A DNA stretch of 64,000 nucleotides from Geopsychrobacter electrodiphilus DSM 16401 (GTDB taxonomy: Bacteria > Desulfobacterota > Desulfuromonadia > Desulfuromonadales > Geopsychrobacteraceae). The notes under the pieces were generated by a model that was given only the letters and a program-made list of their open reading frames with translations, was not told the DNA's origin and made no database searches. The position numbers were made by a program, and so were the translations under genes. Shown in pieces: positions 7,658 to 16,602 of the stretch (position 1 is its first letter; each line of letters opens with the position of its first letter). The stretch is from the NCBI RefSeq assembly GCF_000384395.1, contig NZ_ARWE01000001.1, positions 248,001-312,000 on the forward strand, given 5' to 3'.

Positions 7658-9367
7658 TCAGGTGACATTGCGATTCGCATCCCCTTGATTAAGCTCCGCT
7701 TGTTTGCGCAGTACGACCCGTCGGATTTTTCCCGAAATGGTTTTGGGTAATTCGGGTAAGAAGACTATCTGACGTGGATACTTGTAGGGCGCGGTCTCTC
7801 TTTTGACGTGCTCCTGGATCTGGGTGGCCAGCTCGTCGCTGGGCTCAAACCCCGGGGCCAGAATCACAAAGGCCTTGACGATGGTTCCACGCAGCTGGTC
7901 GGGGGCTCCTATCACCGCACTTTCGGCAACGGCTGGATGGCTCTGCAGGGCGCTTTCGACTTCGAAGGGACCAACCCGATAGCCTGAAGCATTGATCACG
8001 TCATCGGCGCGGCCGACAAACCAATAATAACCGTCCTTGTCCTTGTAGGCTTTGTCCCCGGTGTAATACCAGTCCCCGATAAATGACTCCCGGGTCGCTT
8101 CTTCATTGCGCCAATACTGCTTCAGCAGGCCGACAGGTGGCTCGGGCTTGACCCGTACGGCAATATTCCCTTCCTCACCCTGAGGCACAAGGTTGCCCTC
8201 GTCATCGATCAGTTCGACCTTAAACCCCGGTGTCGGTTTGCCCATGGAGCCCGGCCGGATTTCCAGGCAGGGGAAGTTGGCAATCAAATTGACCGATTCT
8301 GTTTGACCGAAGCCATCATAAATGGTTGTGCCGGTGTGTTCTTTCCAAACCTTGATGATCTCGGGATTCAAGGGTTCGCCGGCGGCCAGGGAATGGCGGA
8401 TGCCCGATAGATCATATTGGGTCAGATCTTCCAGGACCAGCATCCGGTAGACCGTTGGTGGTGCGCAGAAGGTGGTTATTCCGCATGACTGCATGAGTTG
8501 AAGGTGGGTTCGCGCGTTAAATTTGCCGTCAGCGTCATGGACCATAATGGCGCAACCGATCTGCCATTGGCCGAAGAGCTTGCCCCAGGCGGCCTTTGCC
8601 CAGCCGGTATCGGAGAGAGTCCAGTGCAGGTCGGTCGGCTTAAGATCCTGCCAGAATTTGGCGGTGATAATATGGCCGATCCCGTAGGAGGCCTGGGTGT
8701 GGGGGACCATTTTGGGAAATTTGGTGGTCCCGGAGGTAAAGTAGATCAGCATAACATCGTCGGCGCGGGTTGCCTCAACCTCTTCCCGCTTCAGGGAGGC
8801 TGAGGCCTGTTGCATCAGGTCGCGGTATGAATGCCAGCCCTCACGCTCCCCCCCGATGGTGATCATGTGTTTCAGGCTCGGACACCCGCTCTTTGCTGCC
8901 TCGAGTTTACTGGCGTTTTCATGCCAGACCACCGCACCGACGGCTTCGGCCTGATTGACGCGGTACTCAATGTCTTTGGGCACCAGGATATTGGGCGCCG
9001 GCAGCGGAATGACGCCGAGCTTGAAGCAGCCGAGCATGACGGCGTACCATTCGACCAGGCGCGGGACCATGACGAAGAGGCGATCCCCTTTTTTAAAACC
9101 GAGGGTTCTCAGGCTGTTGGCAAAGCGGTTGGAAAGACACTGGAGATCGTAAAAGTTGTATTTGCGGATCTCCTCACCGCTGCGGTCGGCCCAGACCAGG
9201 GCCAGTTTGGTTCGGTCCTTGGCCCAGCGGTCGAGGACATCGAAGCCGAAGTTGAAAAATTCGGGGATAGTTAGTTGGTAGTTCTTTACAGTCTCCTCGT
9301 AGTCCAGCATGTTCGGTCCGTTCAGGTTCACCGGCTGGTTGTCGTAAGAGTGCAATGTCATCGTCAT
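7658..9367 (-). CDS. AMP-forming acyl-CoA synthetase (acetyl/medium-chain type)
   Basis: A 569-residue ANL-superfamily ligase that activates a carboxylic acid with ATP and CoA through an acyl-adenylate. The adenylation loop is YFTSGTTKFPKM (about 207), where the usual glycine-leucine is lysine-phenylalanine. Later motifs are YDGFGQTE, WYYTGD, GRADDVINASGYRVGP and the catalytic lysine region PKTISGKIRR (about 547). The overall pattern is closest to the medium-chain (ACSM-like) group, but the true substrate cannot be read from sequence. I start at ATG 9367, which has GGAGAAGCC just upstream; the frame stays open 66 codons further, but that extension covers the sigma-54 promoter. It is a single-gene unit with its own regulatory region. 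Confidence 0.85.
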   Translation of the reverse strand: MTMTLHSYDNQPVNLNGPNMLDYEETVKNYQLTIPEFFNFGFDVLDRWAKDRTKLALVWADRSGEEIRKYNFYDLQCLSNRFANSLRTLGFKKGDRLFVMVPRLVEWYAVMLGCFKLGVIPLPAPNILVPKDIEYRVNQAEAVGAVVWHENASKLEAAKSGCPSLKHMITIGGEREGWHSYRDLMQQASASLKREEVEATRADDVMLIYFTSGTTKFPKMVPHTQASYGIGHIITAKFWQDLKPTDLHWTLSDTGWAKAAWGKLFGQWQIGCAIMVHDADGKFNARTHLQLMQSCGITTFCAPPTVYRMLVLEDLTQYDLSGIRHSLAAGEPLNPEIIKVWKEHTGTTIYDGFGQTESVNLIANFPCLEIRPGSMGKPTPGFKVELIDDEGNLVPQGEEGNIAVRVKPEPPVGLLKQYWRNEEATRESFIGDWYYTGDKAYKDKDGYYWFVGRADDVINASGYRVGPFEVESALQSHPAVAESAVIGAPDQLRGTIVKAFVILAPGFEPSDELATQIQEHVKRETAPYKYPRQIVFLPELPKTISGKIRRVVLRKQAELNQGDANRNVT

Positions 9368-9444
9368 GGCTTCTCCTTTTCTACATATTGAGTACGGCGG
9401 GTAAAGGCGTGCAAGATCACTAAAAGTTTCAATCTGTAGAAATA

Positions 9445-9460
9445 GCAAAGAGGGTGCCAA
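9445..9460 (-). promoter_or_regulatory. Sigma-54 (-24/-12) promoter of the acyl-CoA synthetase
   Basis: The minus strand reads TTGGCACCCTCTTTGCT. TGGCAC and TTGCT are near-consensus, and exactly 10 bases separate the GG and GC pairs. Transcription start would fall near 9433, about 65 bases before the start codon. The gene should therefore need an enhancer-binding activator. Confidence 0.65.
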
Positions 9461-9534
9461 GCATTGCTTGACCATCGATGTGCGGATAAGTTGCTGTTTT
9501 GGATGAAGTTTTTTTAGGAATCTGTGGAATCTGA

Positions 9535-9568
9535 ACAGTGTCTCGACTGTCACCGAAATTAACACTGT
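9535..9568. promoter_or_regulatory. Candidate activator-binding dyads upstream of the sigma-54 promoter
   Basis: ACAGT (9535-9539) faces ACTGT (9546-9550) across 6 bases, and ACAGTGT (9535-9541) also faces ACACTGT (9562-9568). The group lies about 75-110 bases upstream of the -24 element, the usual distance for an enhancer. Apart from these sites, 9368-9641 holds no gene I can support. Confidence 0.4.
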
Positions 9569-9641
9569 CGATCAGGGGTGAAATGTTTTGCCGTGAGCTG
9601 GGAAAGCAATTTTAAGTCCGGACGGCCTTCTTTGCCCGATC

Positions 9642-10127
9642 CTAAACTATTTTCGCCTTGTTCTTTTCTTCAAGCCAGGAATCAATCAGCATCAGGCCGA
9701 CCCCGATACAGATGGCGCTGTCGGCGATGTTGAACGCTGGCCAGTGATACTGGTACCAGTGTATATCGATGAAATCGATGACTTCATGAAAACGGATGCG
9801 GTCGATAAGGTTGCCGACCGCTCCGGAAAAAATCAGTCCCAGGCCGAACTGCAGGCGCCGACTGCCGCCCTGGATTCTCTTGAGGTACCAGAGGATGCCG
9901 ATCCCGGCGACGATCGAGACCAGAAAAAAGAACGGCAGGCGCAGGCTGTTGTCGGCCAGGATGCCGAAGGCGGCACCCGGGTTGCGCACGTAGGTAATGT
10001 GGACAAAATTGGCCAGCAGTTCAATTGACTGGTGCAGTTTAAGGCTGCTGACAATCAGCCCCTTGCTCAACTGGTCGAGCAGGACGCTTACAATCGCAAT
10101 ATTGATGAACCAGCGATATTGGCGCAT
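9642..10127 (-). CDS. lspA: Lipoprotein signal peptidase II
   Basis: A 161-residue inner-membrane aspartyl protease that cleaves signal peptides from diacylglyceryl-prolipoproteins. It has four hydrophobic segments. The family motifs are VRNPGAAFG, GNLIDRIRFHEVIDFIDIHW with the first catalytic aspartate, and FNIADSAICIGV with the second. The start ATG 10127 shares one base with the ileS stop (TGATG), so the gene is translationally coupled to ileS, the classic ileS-lspA arrangement. The length is normal for the family. Confidence 0.95.
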   Translation of the reverse strand: MRQYRWFINIAIVSVLLDQLSKGLIVSSLKLHQSIELLANFVHITYVRNPGAAFGILADNSLRLPFFFLVSIVAGIGILWYLKRIQGGSRRLQFGLGLIFSGAVGNLIDRIRFHEVIDFIDIHWYQYHWPAFNIADSAICIGVGLMLIDSWLEEKNKAKIV

Positions 10128-12904
10128 CAACAGCTGGCCAGCGCCGCAACGCAGCGTTCACAGGCCTGGGGGTGTTCCGCGCTGGCGCCCACCGAGGTGA
10201 CGTAGTTCCAGCAGCGTTCGCACTTCTCCCCTTCGGCGGCATCAACACGCAGCTGCAGGTCTGAAATCCCTTCGGCGGCGGTTGCCCCCTCGAGGGTCGC
10301 GCAGAGCTCAACCTGAGAAACGATGAAGTAACTGGGGAGCAGCGGCAGGTATTCTTGCAGTAACGGCAGCAGGGATGCGGGGGCGTTGAGCAGGACCTTG
10401 GCCTCCAGGGACTGGCCGATTCGTTTTTCGCTGCGCGCGACTTCAAGCGACTTGGAGACGGCGCCGCGCACCTTCTGGAGTTGTTCATAGCGTTCTTCGA
10501 GGGGCAGGTTACGCCAATTGTTCTGGGCCGGGGCCTTGGCCAGGTGCACACTCTCCTCACGCTCACCCGGGAGCTCGGTCCAGATCTCTTCGGCGGTAAA
10601 GCTCAGGATCGGGGCGAGCATGCGCGTGAGCGCGTCGAGGATCAGGTAGATGGCGCTGCGTGCGCTGCGGTACTCGAGACTGCTCTTCGGGCTGGTGTAG
10701 ATCCGGTCTTTTAAGATATCCAGATAGAAAGCGCTGAGGTCGATGGCGCAGAAGTTATGAATCGCGTGGTAAATGACATGAAACTCATAGGCAGCGTAGG
10801 CTTTTTCGACCCGCCCGGTCAGGCCGGTCAGGCGCGACAGCGCCCAGCGGTCAAGTTCGAGTATGTCGCTGGTTGCGATGAGATCGGTGTCGGGGTTGAA
10901 GCCGTTGAGATTGCCGAGGATGTAGCGTGCGGTGTTGCGAATCCGCCGGTAGGCGTCGGAGAGGCGTTGCAGGGTCTCCTGGCCGATGCGGATATCGTCA
11001 CGGTAATCGGTGGCAGCAACCCAGAGACGCAGGATTTCTGCGCCGAATTTGTTGATGATCTCTTCGGGGGCGATGACGTTGCCGGTCGATTTTGACATGG
11101 GGCGGCCGTTGGCGTCGAGGACGAAGCCGTGGGTCAACACCGCATCATAGGGTGCGCGGTCACGCGTGCCGACCGATTCGAGCAGGCTCGAATGGAACCA
11201 GCCGCGGTGCTGGTCGGAACCTTCAAGATAGAGATCGGCCGGGCTGTGCAGGTTTTCGCGGTGTTCTAGGACCGCAGCGTGCGAGACGCCGGAGTCGAAC
11301 CAGACATCGAGAATGTCGGTCTCTTTGGTGAATTTGTCATGCTGGCAGGCCGGACATCTGGTCCCTTCGGGGAGCAGTTCGGCGGCGTCTTTTTCGAACC
11401 AGATATCGCTGCCGGTCGCTTCGAACTGATCGGCGATATGGTGCATGACCTTGCCGTCGATCAGGGCTTCACCACATTTTTCACAGTAGCAGATGGTGAT
11501 CGGTACGCCCCAGCTGCGCTGGCGACTGATGCACCAGTCGGGGCGTCCGGCGACCATGTTGAAAATACGGTCGTGACCCCAGGCGGGGATCCATTCGACG
11601 CGGTCGATCTCGGCCAGCGCTTTGCTGCGCAGGTCCTTTTGATCCATGGAGATGAACCACTGCTCGGTGGCGCGGAAGATGATCGGTTTTTTGCAGCGCC
11701 AGCAGTGCGGATAGCTGTGGTTGATCTCGCTCTGCTTCAAAAGGGCGCCGACCTCGGCCAGTTTGGCGTTGACCGCCTGATTGGCCTCGTTCAGTTTCAT
11801 GCCGCCGAACAGTTCCAGCTCTGGAACGTAGCGGCCGTAGTTGTCGACCGGATTATAGACTTCGAGTCCGTAGCGCAGCCCGACCACATAGTCATCCTGA
11901 CCATGGCCCGGTGCGGTGTGGACGCAGCCGGTTCCGGCTTCGAGGGTGACATGGTCACCGAGCATCAACAGCGAGGCGCGATCGTAGAAGGGGTGGCGGC
12001 AGTTGCGTTTTTCAAAGATGGTGCTGCTGAAGCTGGCCGCGATGCGGGTGTTTTCGAGGCCGAGGGTTGCCATCACCTTTTCGTAGAGGCCTTCGGCGAC
12101 GACCAGATATTCACTGCCGATATCCACCGCGACGTAATCCAGCTCGGGGTTCAGGCAGATTCCCAGGTTGGCGGGGATGGTCCAGGGGGTCGTGGTCCAG
12201 ATCACAAAGGAGAGCGGTTTATCGCCCAGGGCCGCGACCTCGAAGGGGAGTTCGTCGGTATAAGGGAATTTAACGTAGATCGATGGTGAGCTGTGGTCGG
12301 CGTATTCGACCTCGGCCTCGGCCAGCGCCGTGACGCAGGATGAGCACCAGTGGATCGGTTTTTTCCCCTTGAAGAGGGAGCCGCGCTCGGCCAGACGCGC
12401 CAGTTCCCGGGCAGTGGCGGCCTCGTAGCTGGTCGCCATGGTCAGATAGGGGTGGTTCCAGTTGCCGAAGATACCGAGCCGCTTGAATTCGTCAGCCTGA
12501 ATGCTGACCCACTCGCTGGCGTAGTCCCGGCACAGGCGACGGAAGTCGGCTTTTTCCATTTCACGTTTCTTTTTGCCCAGCTTCTTATCGACCATCAGTT
12601 CAATCGGCAGGCCGTGACAATCCCAGCCGGGAACATAGGGGGCGTAGTGACCCTGCATCCGTTTGCTCTTAATGATGACATCTTTGAGAATTTTGTTGAG
12701 GGCGTGGCCGATGTGGATATGCCCGTTGGCATAGGGGGGGCCGTCGTGCAGGATAAACGGTTTCTGGCCAAGGTTGGCGGAATCGATCCGGTCGTTCAGG
12801 CCGGAGTCCTGCCAGTTTTTAAGAATTTCAGGTTCCCGTTGCGGCAGGTTGCCACGCATTGGAAAATCGGTCTGCGGAAGATTGAGCGTCTCTTTGTAGT
12901 CCAT
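10127..12904 (-). CDS. ileS: Isoleucyl-tRNA synthetase
   Basis: A 925-residue class I synthetase that charges tRNA-Ile. The HIGH motif is at about 64-67 within NGHIHIGHALN, and the KMSKS-type loop reads PMSKSTGN (about 602-609). The editing insertion lies between them, containing FVIWTTTPWTIP and GTGCVHTAPGHGQDD. A C-terminal zinc site is formed by CERCWNYV and CERCV. It is full length and begins with MDYKETLNLPQTDFPMRGNL, typical of bacterial IleS. It is the first gene of the ileS-lspA unit, with 135 bases of upstream spacer and no visible T-box. Confidence 0.97.
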   Translation of the reverse strand: MDYKETLNLPQTDFPMRGNLPQREPEILKNWQDSGLNDRIDSANLGQKPFILHDGPPYANGHIHIGHALNKILKDVIIKSKRMQGHYAPYVPGWDCHGLPIELMVDKKLGKKKREMEKADFRRLCRDYASEWVSIQADEFKRLGIFGNWNHPYLTMATSYEAATARELARLAERGSLFKGKKPIHWCSSCVTALAEAEVEYADHSSPSIYVKFPYTDELPFEVAALGDKPLSFVIWTTTPWTIPANLGICLNPELDYVAVDIGSEYLVVAEGLYEKVMATLGLENTRIAASFSSTIFEKRNCRHPFYDRASLLMLGDHVTLEAGTGCVHTAPGHGQDDYVVGLRYGLEVYNPVDNYGRYVPELELFGGMKLNEANQAVNAKLAEVGALLKQSEINHSYPHCWRCKKPIIFRATEQWFISMDQKDLRSKALAEIDRVEWIPAWGHDRIFNMVAGRPDWCISRQRSWGVPITICYCEKCGEALIDGKVMHHIADQFEATGSDIWFEKDAAELLPEGTRCPACQHDKFTKETDILDVWFDSGVSHAAVLEHRENLHSPADLYLEGSDQHRGWFHSSLLESVGTRDRAPYDAVLTHGFVLDANGRPMSKSTGNVIAPEEIINKFGAEILRLWVAATDYRDDIRIGQETLQRLSDAYRRIRNTARYILGNLNGFNPDTDLIATSDILELDRWALSRLTGLTGRVEKAYAAYEFHVIYHAIHNFCAIDLSAFYLDILKDRIYTSPKSSLEYRSARSAIYLILDALTRMLAPILSFTAEEIWTELPGEREESVHLAKAPAQNNWRNLPLEERYEQLQKVRGAVSKSLEVARSEKRIGQSLEAKVLLNAPASLLPLLQEYLPLLPSYFIVSQVELCATLEGATAAEGISDLQLRVDAAEGEKCERCWNYVTSVGASAEHPQACERCVAALASC

Positions 12905-13039
12905 TGCCGCCAGCTTTGCGAAAGGGGTTGAATCTGCTGCAAAATATCCGCGCAGACTAACAAAATAGACCGGTCTGGGGCAAGGGAAATCAGGTGGGGT
13001 CTGGACTTAGGGGGCAAAGGCGCATACGCGCTCGTGATG

Positions 13040-13366
13040 TCATTTTTGGTCTAGCGGGGTCTCCGCCTGTTCTGCCGCCCTTTTTTCACGCCGCTCGCGC
13101 GAGATCAGGAAGAGGTTCCGAATGTAGATGATGAAGCCGGTTGATTGTCCGACCATAAAAACCGGATCGCGGCGGATGATGGCATAGATCAGCAGGAGGG
13201 AACTGCCGCCGAGGCTGAAGTACCAGAAGGCGGTGGGGATCAGGCTGCGTTTATGTTTTTCCGAATAGAGCCATTGCACAAAGAAGCGCATGAAAAAGAG
13301 GGACTGCCCAACGAAACCAATGATCAGGATCAGAATCTCATTGGTGGTGAGCTCAGTGCCGAACAT
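13040..13366 (-). CDS. LAB_N-domain membrane protein (lipid A biosynthesis N-terminal domain)
   Basis: A 108-residue protein with three hydrophobic segments and a basic tail. The pattern GFVGQSLFFMRFFVQWLYSE, the SLIPTAFWYFSLGGS block and FMVGQSTGFIIYIRNL match the LAB_N domain, found alone or fused near dolichol-phosphate-mannose-type glycosyltransferases. It overlaps the GT2 gene upstream by 14 bases and so belongs to the same unit. It is probably a membrane partner for the transferase in making a polyprenyl-phosphate sugar used on lipid A. The exact role is not established. Confidence 0.8.
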   Translation of the reverse strand: MFGTELTTNEILILIIGFVGQSLFFMRFFVQWLYSEKHKRSLIPTAFWYFSLGGSSLLLIYAIIRRDPVFMVGQSTGFIIYIRNLFLISRERREKRAAEQAETPLDQK

Positions 13367-14075
13367 TGGTCTCTTCGATTTCGATGCGCAGATTGCGGAT
13401 CATCATCCAGCGCACCGCAATCAGGTCGTAGAGTCCTTCAATACCCCGGCGCAGATTGGTGTATTTCGATTCGCCGTGGAGACGCGGGCGATGGTTGACC
13501 TTGACCTCTTTAATGCACGCACCCTCCAGTCGCATCAGGGTCGGCAGAAAGCGGTGGAGACCCTTGTAAATACGCACGCGCTTGAGCATGGCCGCGTTCA
13601 TGATCTTGAGTGAACATCCGGTGTCGTGAATATTGTCGGCGGTTACCCAGTTACGGATGCCGTTGCCCAGTTTGCTGGCCAACTTCTTTGACAGGCTGTC
13701 CTGGCGACTGTAACGCCAGCCGGTGACCATCTGATAATCGTCGCCGTAATGCTTGATCATCTCGCGCAGATCGGCAGGGTCATTCTGCAGGTCGGCGTCC
13801 AGGGTGATGATGACGTCCCCGCTGGCGTTTTGAAAGCCGGCCCACATCGCGGCCGATTGTCCAGCGTTACGGGCGAACGACAGATACTTAAAACGCTCGT
13901 CTTCCGCGGCCAGCTGCTTGATCAACTCAAGACTTTTGTCGCTGCTGCAGTCATCGACCAGCAGGAACTCGCAGGGGGCGCCCAGGTCGGCAGCAACCGC
14001 TTGAAGCTCAACCGCCAGGGGACGAAGGTTATCTTCTTCATTGTAAATCGGTACCACAAAACTGATTTTTTCCAT
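13353..14075 (-). CDS. Family 2 glycosyltransferase, DPM1/ArnC-like
   Basis: A 240-residue GT-A fold transferase with no membrane segment. It has the nucleotide-sugar site VVPIYNEEDNL, then LVDDCSSD, and the metal-binding DADLQNDP. The DTGCSLKIMN and HRPRLHGESKY blocks are those of dolichol/undecaprenyl-phosphate sugar synthases. It would transfer a sugar from a nucleotide donor to undecaprenyl phosphate on the cytoplasmic face. It overlaps the LAB_N gene and is divergent from the ArnT-like gene, which could use the lipid-linked sugar on the outer face. The sugar identity is unknown. Confidence 0.85.
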   Translation of the reverse strand: MEKISFVVPIYNEEDNLRPLAVELQAVAADLGAPCEFLLVDDCSSDKSLELIKQLAAEDERFKYLSFARNAGQSAAMWAGFQNASGDVIITLDADLQNDPADLREMIKHYGDDYQMVTGWRYSRQDSLSKKLASKLGNGIRNWVTADNIHDTGCSLKIMNAAMLKRVRIYKGLHRFLPTLMRLEGACIKEVKVNHRPRLHGESKYTNLRRGIEGLYDLIAVRWMMIRNLRIEIEETNVRH

Positions 14076-14107
14076 CCGAAATCGGCCCTTTCCGTGGGTG
14101 ATGTCAG

Positions 14108-14126
14108 ATCCGGCGTAACGCCGGAT
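14108..14126. other. Short perfect dyad in the divergent intergenic region
   Basis: ATCCGGCG, TAA, CGCCGGAT. It lies 32 bases ahead of the GT2 gene and about 90 bases ahead of the opposite promoter. It could be an operator serving both directions, or a REP-like hairpin. Confidence 0.3.
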
Positions 14127-14215
14127 TCAATACTAAAAACGGAACAATTTAACACGCATCTTTTCTCGCTGTCTGCAAAAAAAAGCGTGAAGGTGGAGAC
14201 CCGCCGACAGCCTTC

Positions 14216-14244
14216 TTGACATGACATCGGCGAATCACTAGTCT
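14216..14244 (+). promoter_or_regulatory. Candidate promoter of the ArnT-PAP2 operon
   Basis: TTGACA (14216-14221), a 17-base spacer, then TAGTCT (14239-14244). The TAG-type -10 recurs at other candidate promoters in this window. Confidence 0.5.
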
Positions 14245-14285
14245 GCGCGGAAAGCCCCACCGTTCGTGGGGACGGAGGTATTTTT

Positions 14286-15944
14286 ATGCGGGCCGTATTA
14301 GGTGTGATGGAAAATCTGGAAAAGGGGAGCCGCGCCTATTTCTTTCTGCTGTTGCTCGGACTGCTGTTTTTTCTGCCAGGCTTAAGCACTCTGCCGCCGA
14401 CGGATCGCGACGAAGCGCGCTTTGCTCAGGCGAGCAAGCAGATGGTTGAGACCGGAAATTATATTGATATCCGTTTTCAGGAGGTGCCGCGCTACAAGAA
14501 GCCGATCGGCATTTACTGGCTGCAAGCTGCGAGCGTTAACCTGATGGGCGAGCCGCTGAATGTTATCTGGCCCTATCGGATCCCCTCCTTGTTGGGGGCC
14601 TTGGCAACGGTCCTTTTGACCTGCTTCTTCGGGCGCCGGTTTTTCAACCGACGGGTCGGACTGCTGGCCGGTGTCCTGGTCGCCAGCTGTCTGTTGCTCG
14701 GGGTCGAGTCACGTCTGGCCAAGACCGATGCCAGTCTGCTGGGCACGATTGCGTTGATGCAGGGTGCGCTGGGACTGATCTACCTGGAAAGACAGGAGCG
14801 TCACCGGGGTCGCTGGCCGCTGGTGCTGCTCTTCTGGCTGGCCTGCGGCGCCGGGGTTCTGATCAAGGGGCCCCTGTCTCCAGTGATTGCGCTGGCGACC
14901 ATTTTGTCTCTGGCGGCGGCTGATCGTAACATCAGTCTGTTGCGAGCGATTCGTCCTCTGCCGGGCTTGTTGATGGTGGTGGCGATGGTTCTCCCCTGGT
15001 TCATTGCGATCCAGAATGCCACCCACGGGGAATTTTTACAGAAGGCCTTCTTCGGAGATTTTCTGCCGAAGCTGCTGGCGGGGCAGGAGTCCCACGGGGC
15101 GCCGCCCGGCTATTATCTGCTGCTCTTTCCTATTCTTTTCTGGCCGGGTTCGTTGCTGGTGATGCATTTTCTGCCGCGCCTGTGGCGCCGCCGCAGCGAG
15201 GATGCCGTAAGGTTTCTCTTCGCCTGGCTCATTCCGGCCTGGATTATCTTTGAACTGGTGCCGACCAAGCTGCCCCATTATGTAATGCCCTTTTTCCCGG
15301 CGATTGCCATTCTGACCGCGGCCGGCTTATGTCAGGCAGGACGGCTCGAACCGGCGACCGGGTGGGTGCGTCGTCTTATCCTTGCTCTCGGGACCCTGGT
15401 CTGGTGTGTTGGAGCCGTGATCCTGATGCTGGGGTTGCCCCTGTTGCCGGCCTGGTTCGGTCAGTTCCAACCCTGGCACATCCTCCCCTTTGCCGGCGGG
15501 GTGCTGGTCTTGCGCGGGGCGTGGAAGCTGCGGCATAACCTGCCGCCGTTGTCGGTTATGCCCTTGTTCCTGGGGGGGGCCTTATTGATTCTGCCATTGA
15601 GCTTTGCCGACATTCTGCCACGACTCTCCATCGCCTGGCCGAGTCAGGAGGTGGCCGAAATCCTCCAGCATCGTCCCCCGGGAGAGCTGATTTCCGTCGG
15701 CTTTGGCGAGCCCAGCTTACCTTTTTTGAATGGCACCAAAACGCGCATGACGGATGCCGCAGGGGCCGTTCCGTTACTGGCTGACCCCCAATTCCGTTAT
15801 CTGCTGCTCGAAGGGCGTCAGAAACAGCGGCTGCAGGAACTGGCGCCCGCTGAGCTGGGGCAGATGCATCTTGTCCAGTCTTTTAGCAGCTATAACTACT
15901 CCAAGGGAAAAAAGATGAGGCTCGAGTTGTATGCCAAGCCCTGA
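14286..15944 (+). CDS. ArnT-like membrane glycosyltransferase (GT83/PMT family)
   Basis: A 552-residue polytopic membrane protein with about 11-12 hydrophobic segments. The first periplasmic loop carries TDRDEARFAQASKQMVETG, including the acidic DE pair typical of ArnT/PMT enzymes, followed by YKKPIGIYWLQ. Family members transfer a sugar from polyprenyl phosphate to lipid A or another periplasmic acceptor. The start ATG 14286 has GGAGGT 6 bases upstream. It overlaps the next gene, a PAP2 phosphatase, by 14 bases, and faces the GT2/LAB_N unit that could make its donor. The specific sugar cannot be told. Confidence 0.85.
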   Translation: MRAVLGVMENLEKGSRAYFFLLLLGLLFFLPGLSTLPPTDRDEARFAQASKQMVETGNYIDIRFQEVPRYKKPIGIYWLQAASVNLMGEPLNVIWPYRIPSLLGALATVLLTCFFGRRFFNRRVGLLAGVLVASCLLLGVESRLAKTDASLLGTIALMQGALGLIYLERQERHRGRWPLVLLFWLACGAGVLIKGPLSPVIALATILSLAAADRNISLLRAIRPLPGLLMVVAMVLPWFIAIQNATHGEFLQKAFFGDFLPKLLAGQESHGAPPGYYLLLFPILFWPGSLLVMHFLPRLWRRRSEDAVRFLFAWLIPAWIIFELVPTKLPHYVMPFFPAIAILTAAGLCQAGRLEPATGWVRRLILALGTLVWCVGAVILMLGLPLLPAWFGQFQPWHILPFAGGVLVLRGAWKLRHNLPPLSVMPLFLGGALLILPLSFADILPRLSIAWPSQEVAEILQHRPPGELISVGFGEPSLPFLNGTKTRMTDAAGAVPLLADPQFRYLLLEGRQKQRLQELAPAELGQMHLVQSFSSYNYSKGKKMRLELYAKP

Positions 15945-16602
15945 ACCGCGGCGCGCAGGTCTGTTGATTGGCGGCGGGGTGTTCGTCCTGCTGCTCTGTG
16001 GTCTCTCCACTGTCTATTTTGATCGGGTGGCGATCAATTATTTTCTGGCCGCTGACCCTTTCAGCCTCAAAATTTTTGACGCCATGACCCAATGGGGAGA
16101 CTCGCTCTATTCCCTGTTGCTGGGGGCCGGATTGTATTTTGGCTGTCGTTTGCGTTTGCGCGGCAAAATAGACGCGGCGAAACGCCTGTGGCTCGAGCGC
16201 TGGCAACAGCGCGGTCTCTTCCTGTTCGTGGCTGTCGCCAGTTCCGGACTCCTGACCGACCTGATCAAGTTTATCTGTGGTCGGGCCCGGCCGGTCAAAC
16301 TTCTGACCGAAAATCTTTACGGCTTCTCCTTCTTCGAGACCTCCTCGAAGATGACCTCCTTCCCCTCGGGGCACAGCAACACTGCGGCCGCCATCGCGCT
16401 GGTGGTCTGGTATATCTGGCCGAAAAGCTGGCCGCTTGGGCTGCTGTTGACCGGCGGGGTTATGCTGAGTCGGGTGGCGCTGCTCAAGCACTATCCTTCA
16501 GACACTCTGGCCGGGGCCTATCTGGCCGTGGTCACCACTTTTTACCTGTTTCATCTCTTTCGGCGGCGGTATCCGGCGCTCTTCACGCGGGGCGACCTAT
16601 GA
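15931..16602 (+). CDS. PAP2-family membrane phosphatase (first copy)
   Basis: A 223-residue integral membrane protein. The three-part PAP2 active site is visible: KFICGRARPVK, FPSGHSNTAAA and RVALLKHYPSDTLAG, containing the catalytic histidines and arginines. Such enzymes remove phosphate from phosphatidylglycerol phosphate, undecaprenyl pyrophosphate or lipid A. It starts inside the ArnT-like gene and ends overlapping the second PAP2 gene by 4 bases (ATGA), so all three are translated together. Because of the neighbours, lipid A or undecaprenyl pyrophosphate is the likeliest substrate; this is inference. Confidence 0.85.
   Translation: MPSPEPRRAGLLIGGGVFVLLLCGLSTVYFDRVAINYFLAADPFSLKIFDAMTQWGDSLYSLLLGAGLYFGCRLRLRGKIDAAKRLWLERWQQRGLFLFVAVASSGLLTDLIKFICGRARPVKLLTENLYGFSFFETSSKMTSFPSGHSNTAAAIALVVWYIWPKSWPLGLLLTGGVMLSRVALLKHYPSDTLAGAYLAVVTTFYLFHLFRRRYPALFTRGDL

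Noticed and set aside
7658-9565. Longer acyl-CoA synthetase starting 66 codons upstream
   Set aside because: The extension covers the sigma-54 promoter, has no ribosome site and does not look like family sequence.
11279-12289. Long plus-strand ORF (336 codons) opposite ileS
   Set aside because: It is a mirror frame of a strongly conserved gene, with low-complexity composition and no domain.
14108-14126. Terminator between the divergent GT2 and ArnT-like genes
   Set aside because: Both genes start here and no T-run follows, so a terminator makes no sense; listed only as a dyad.
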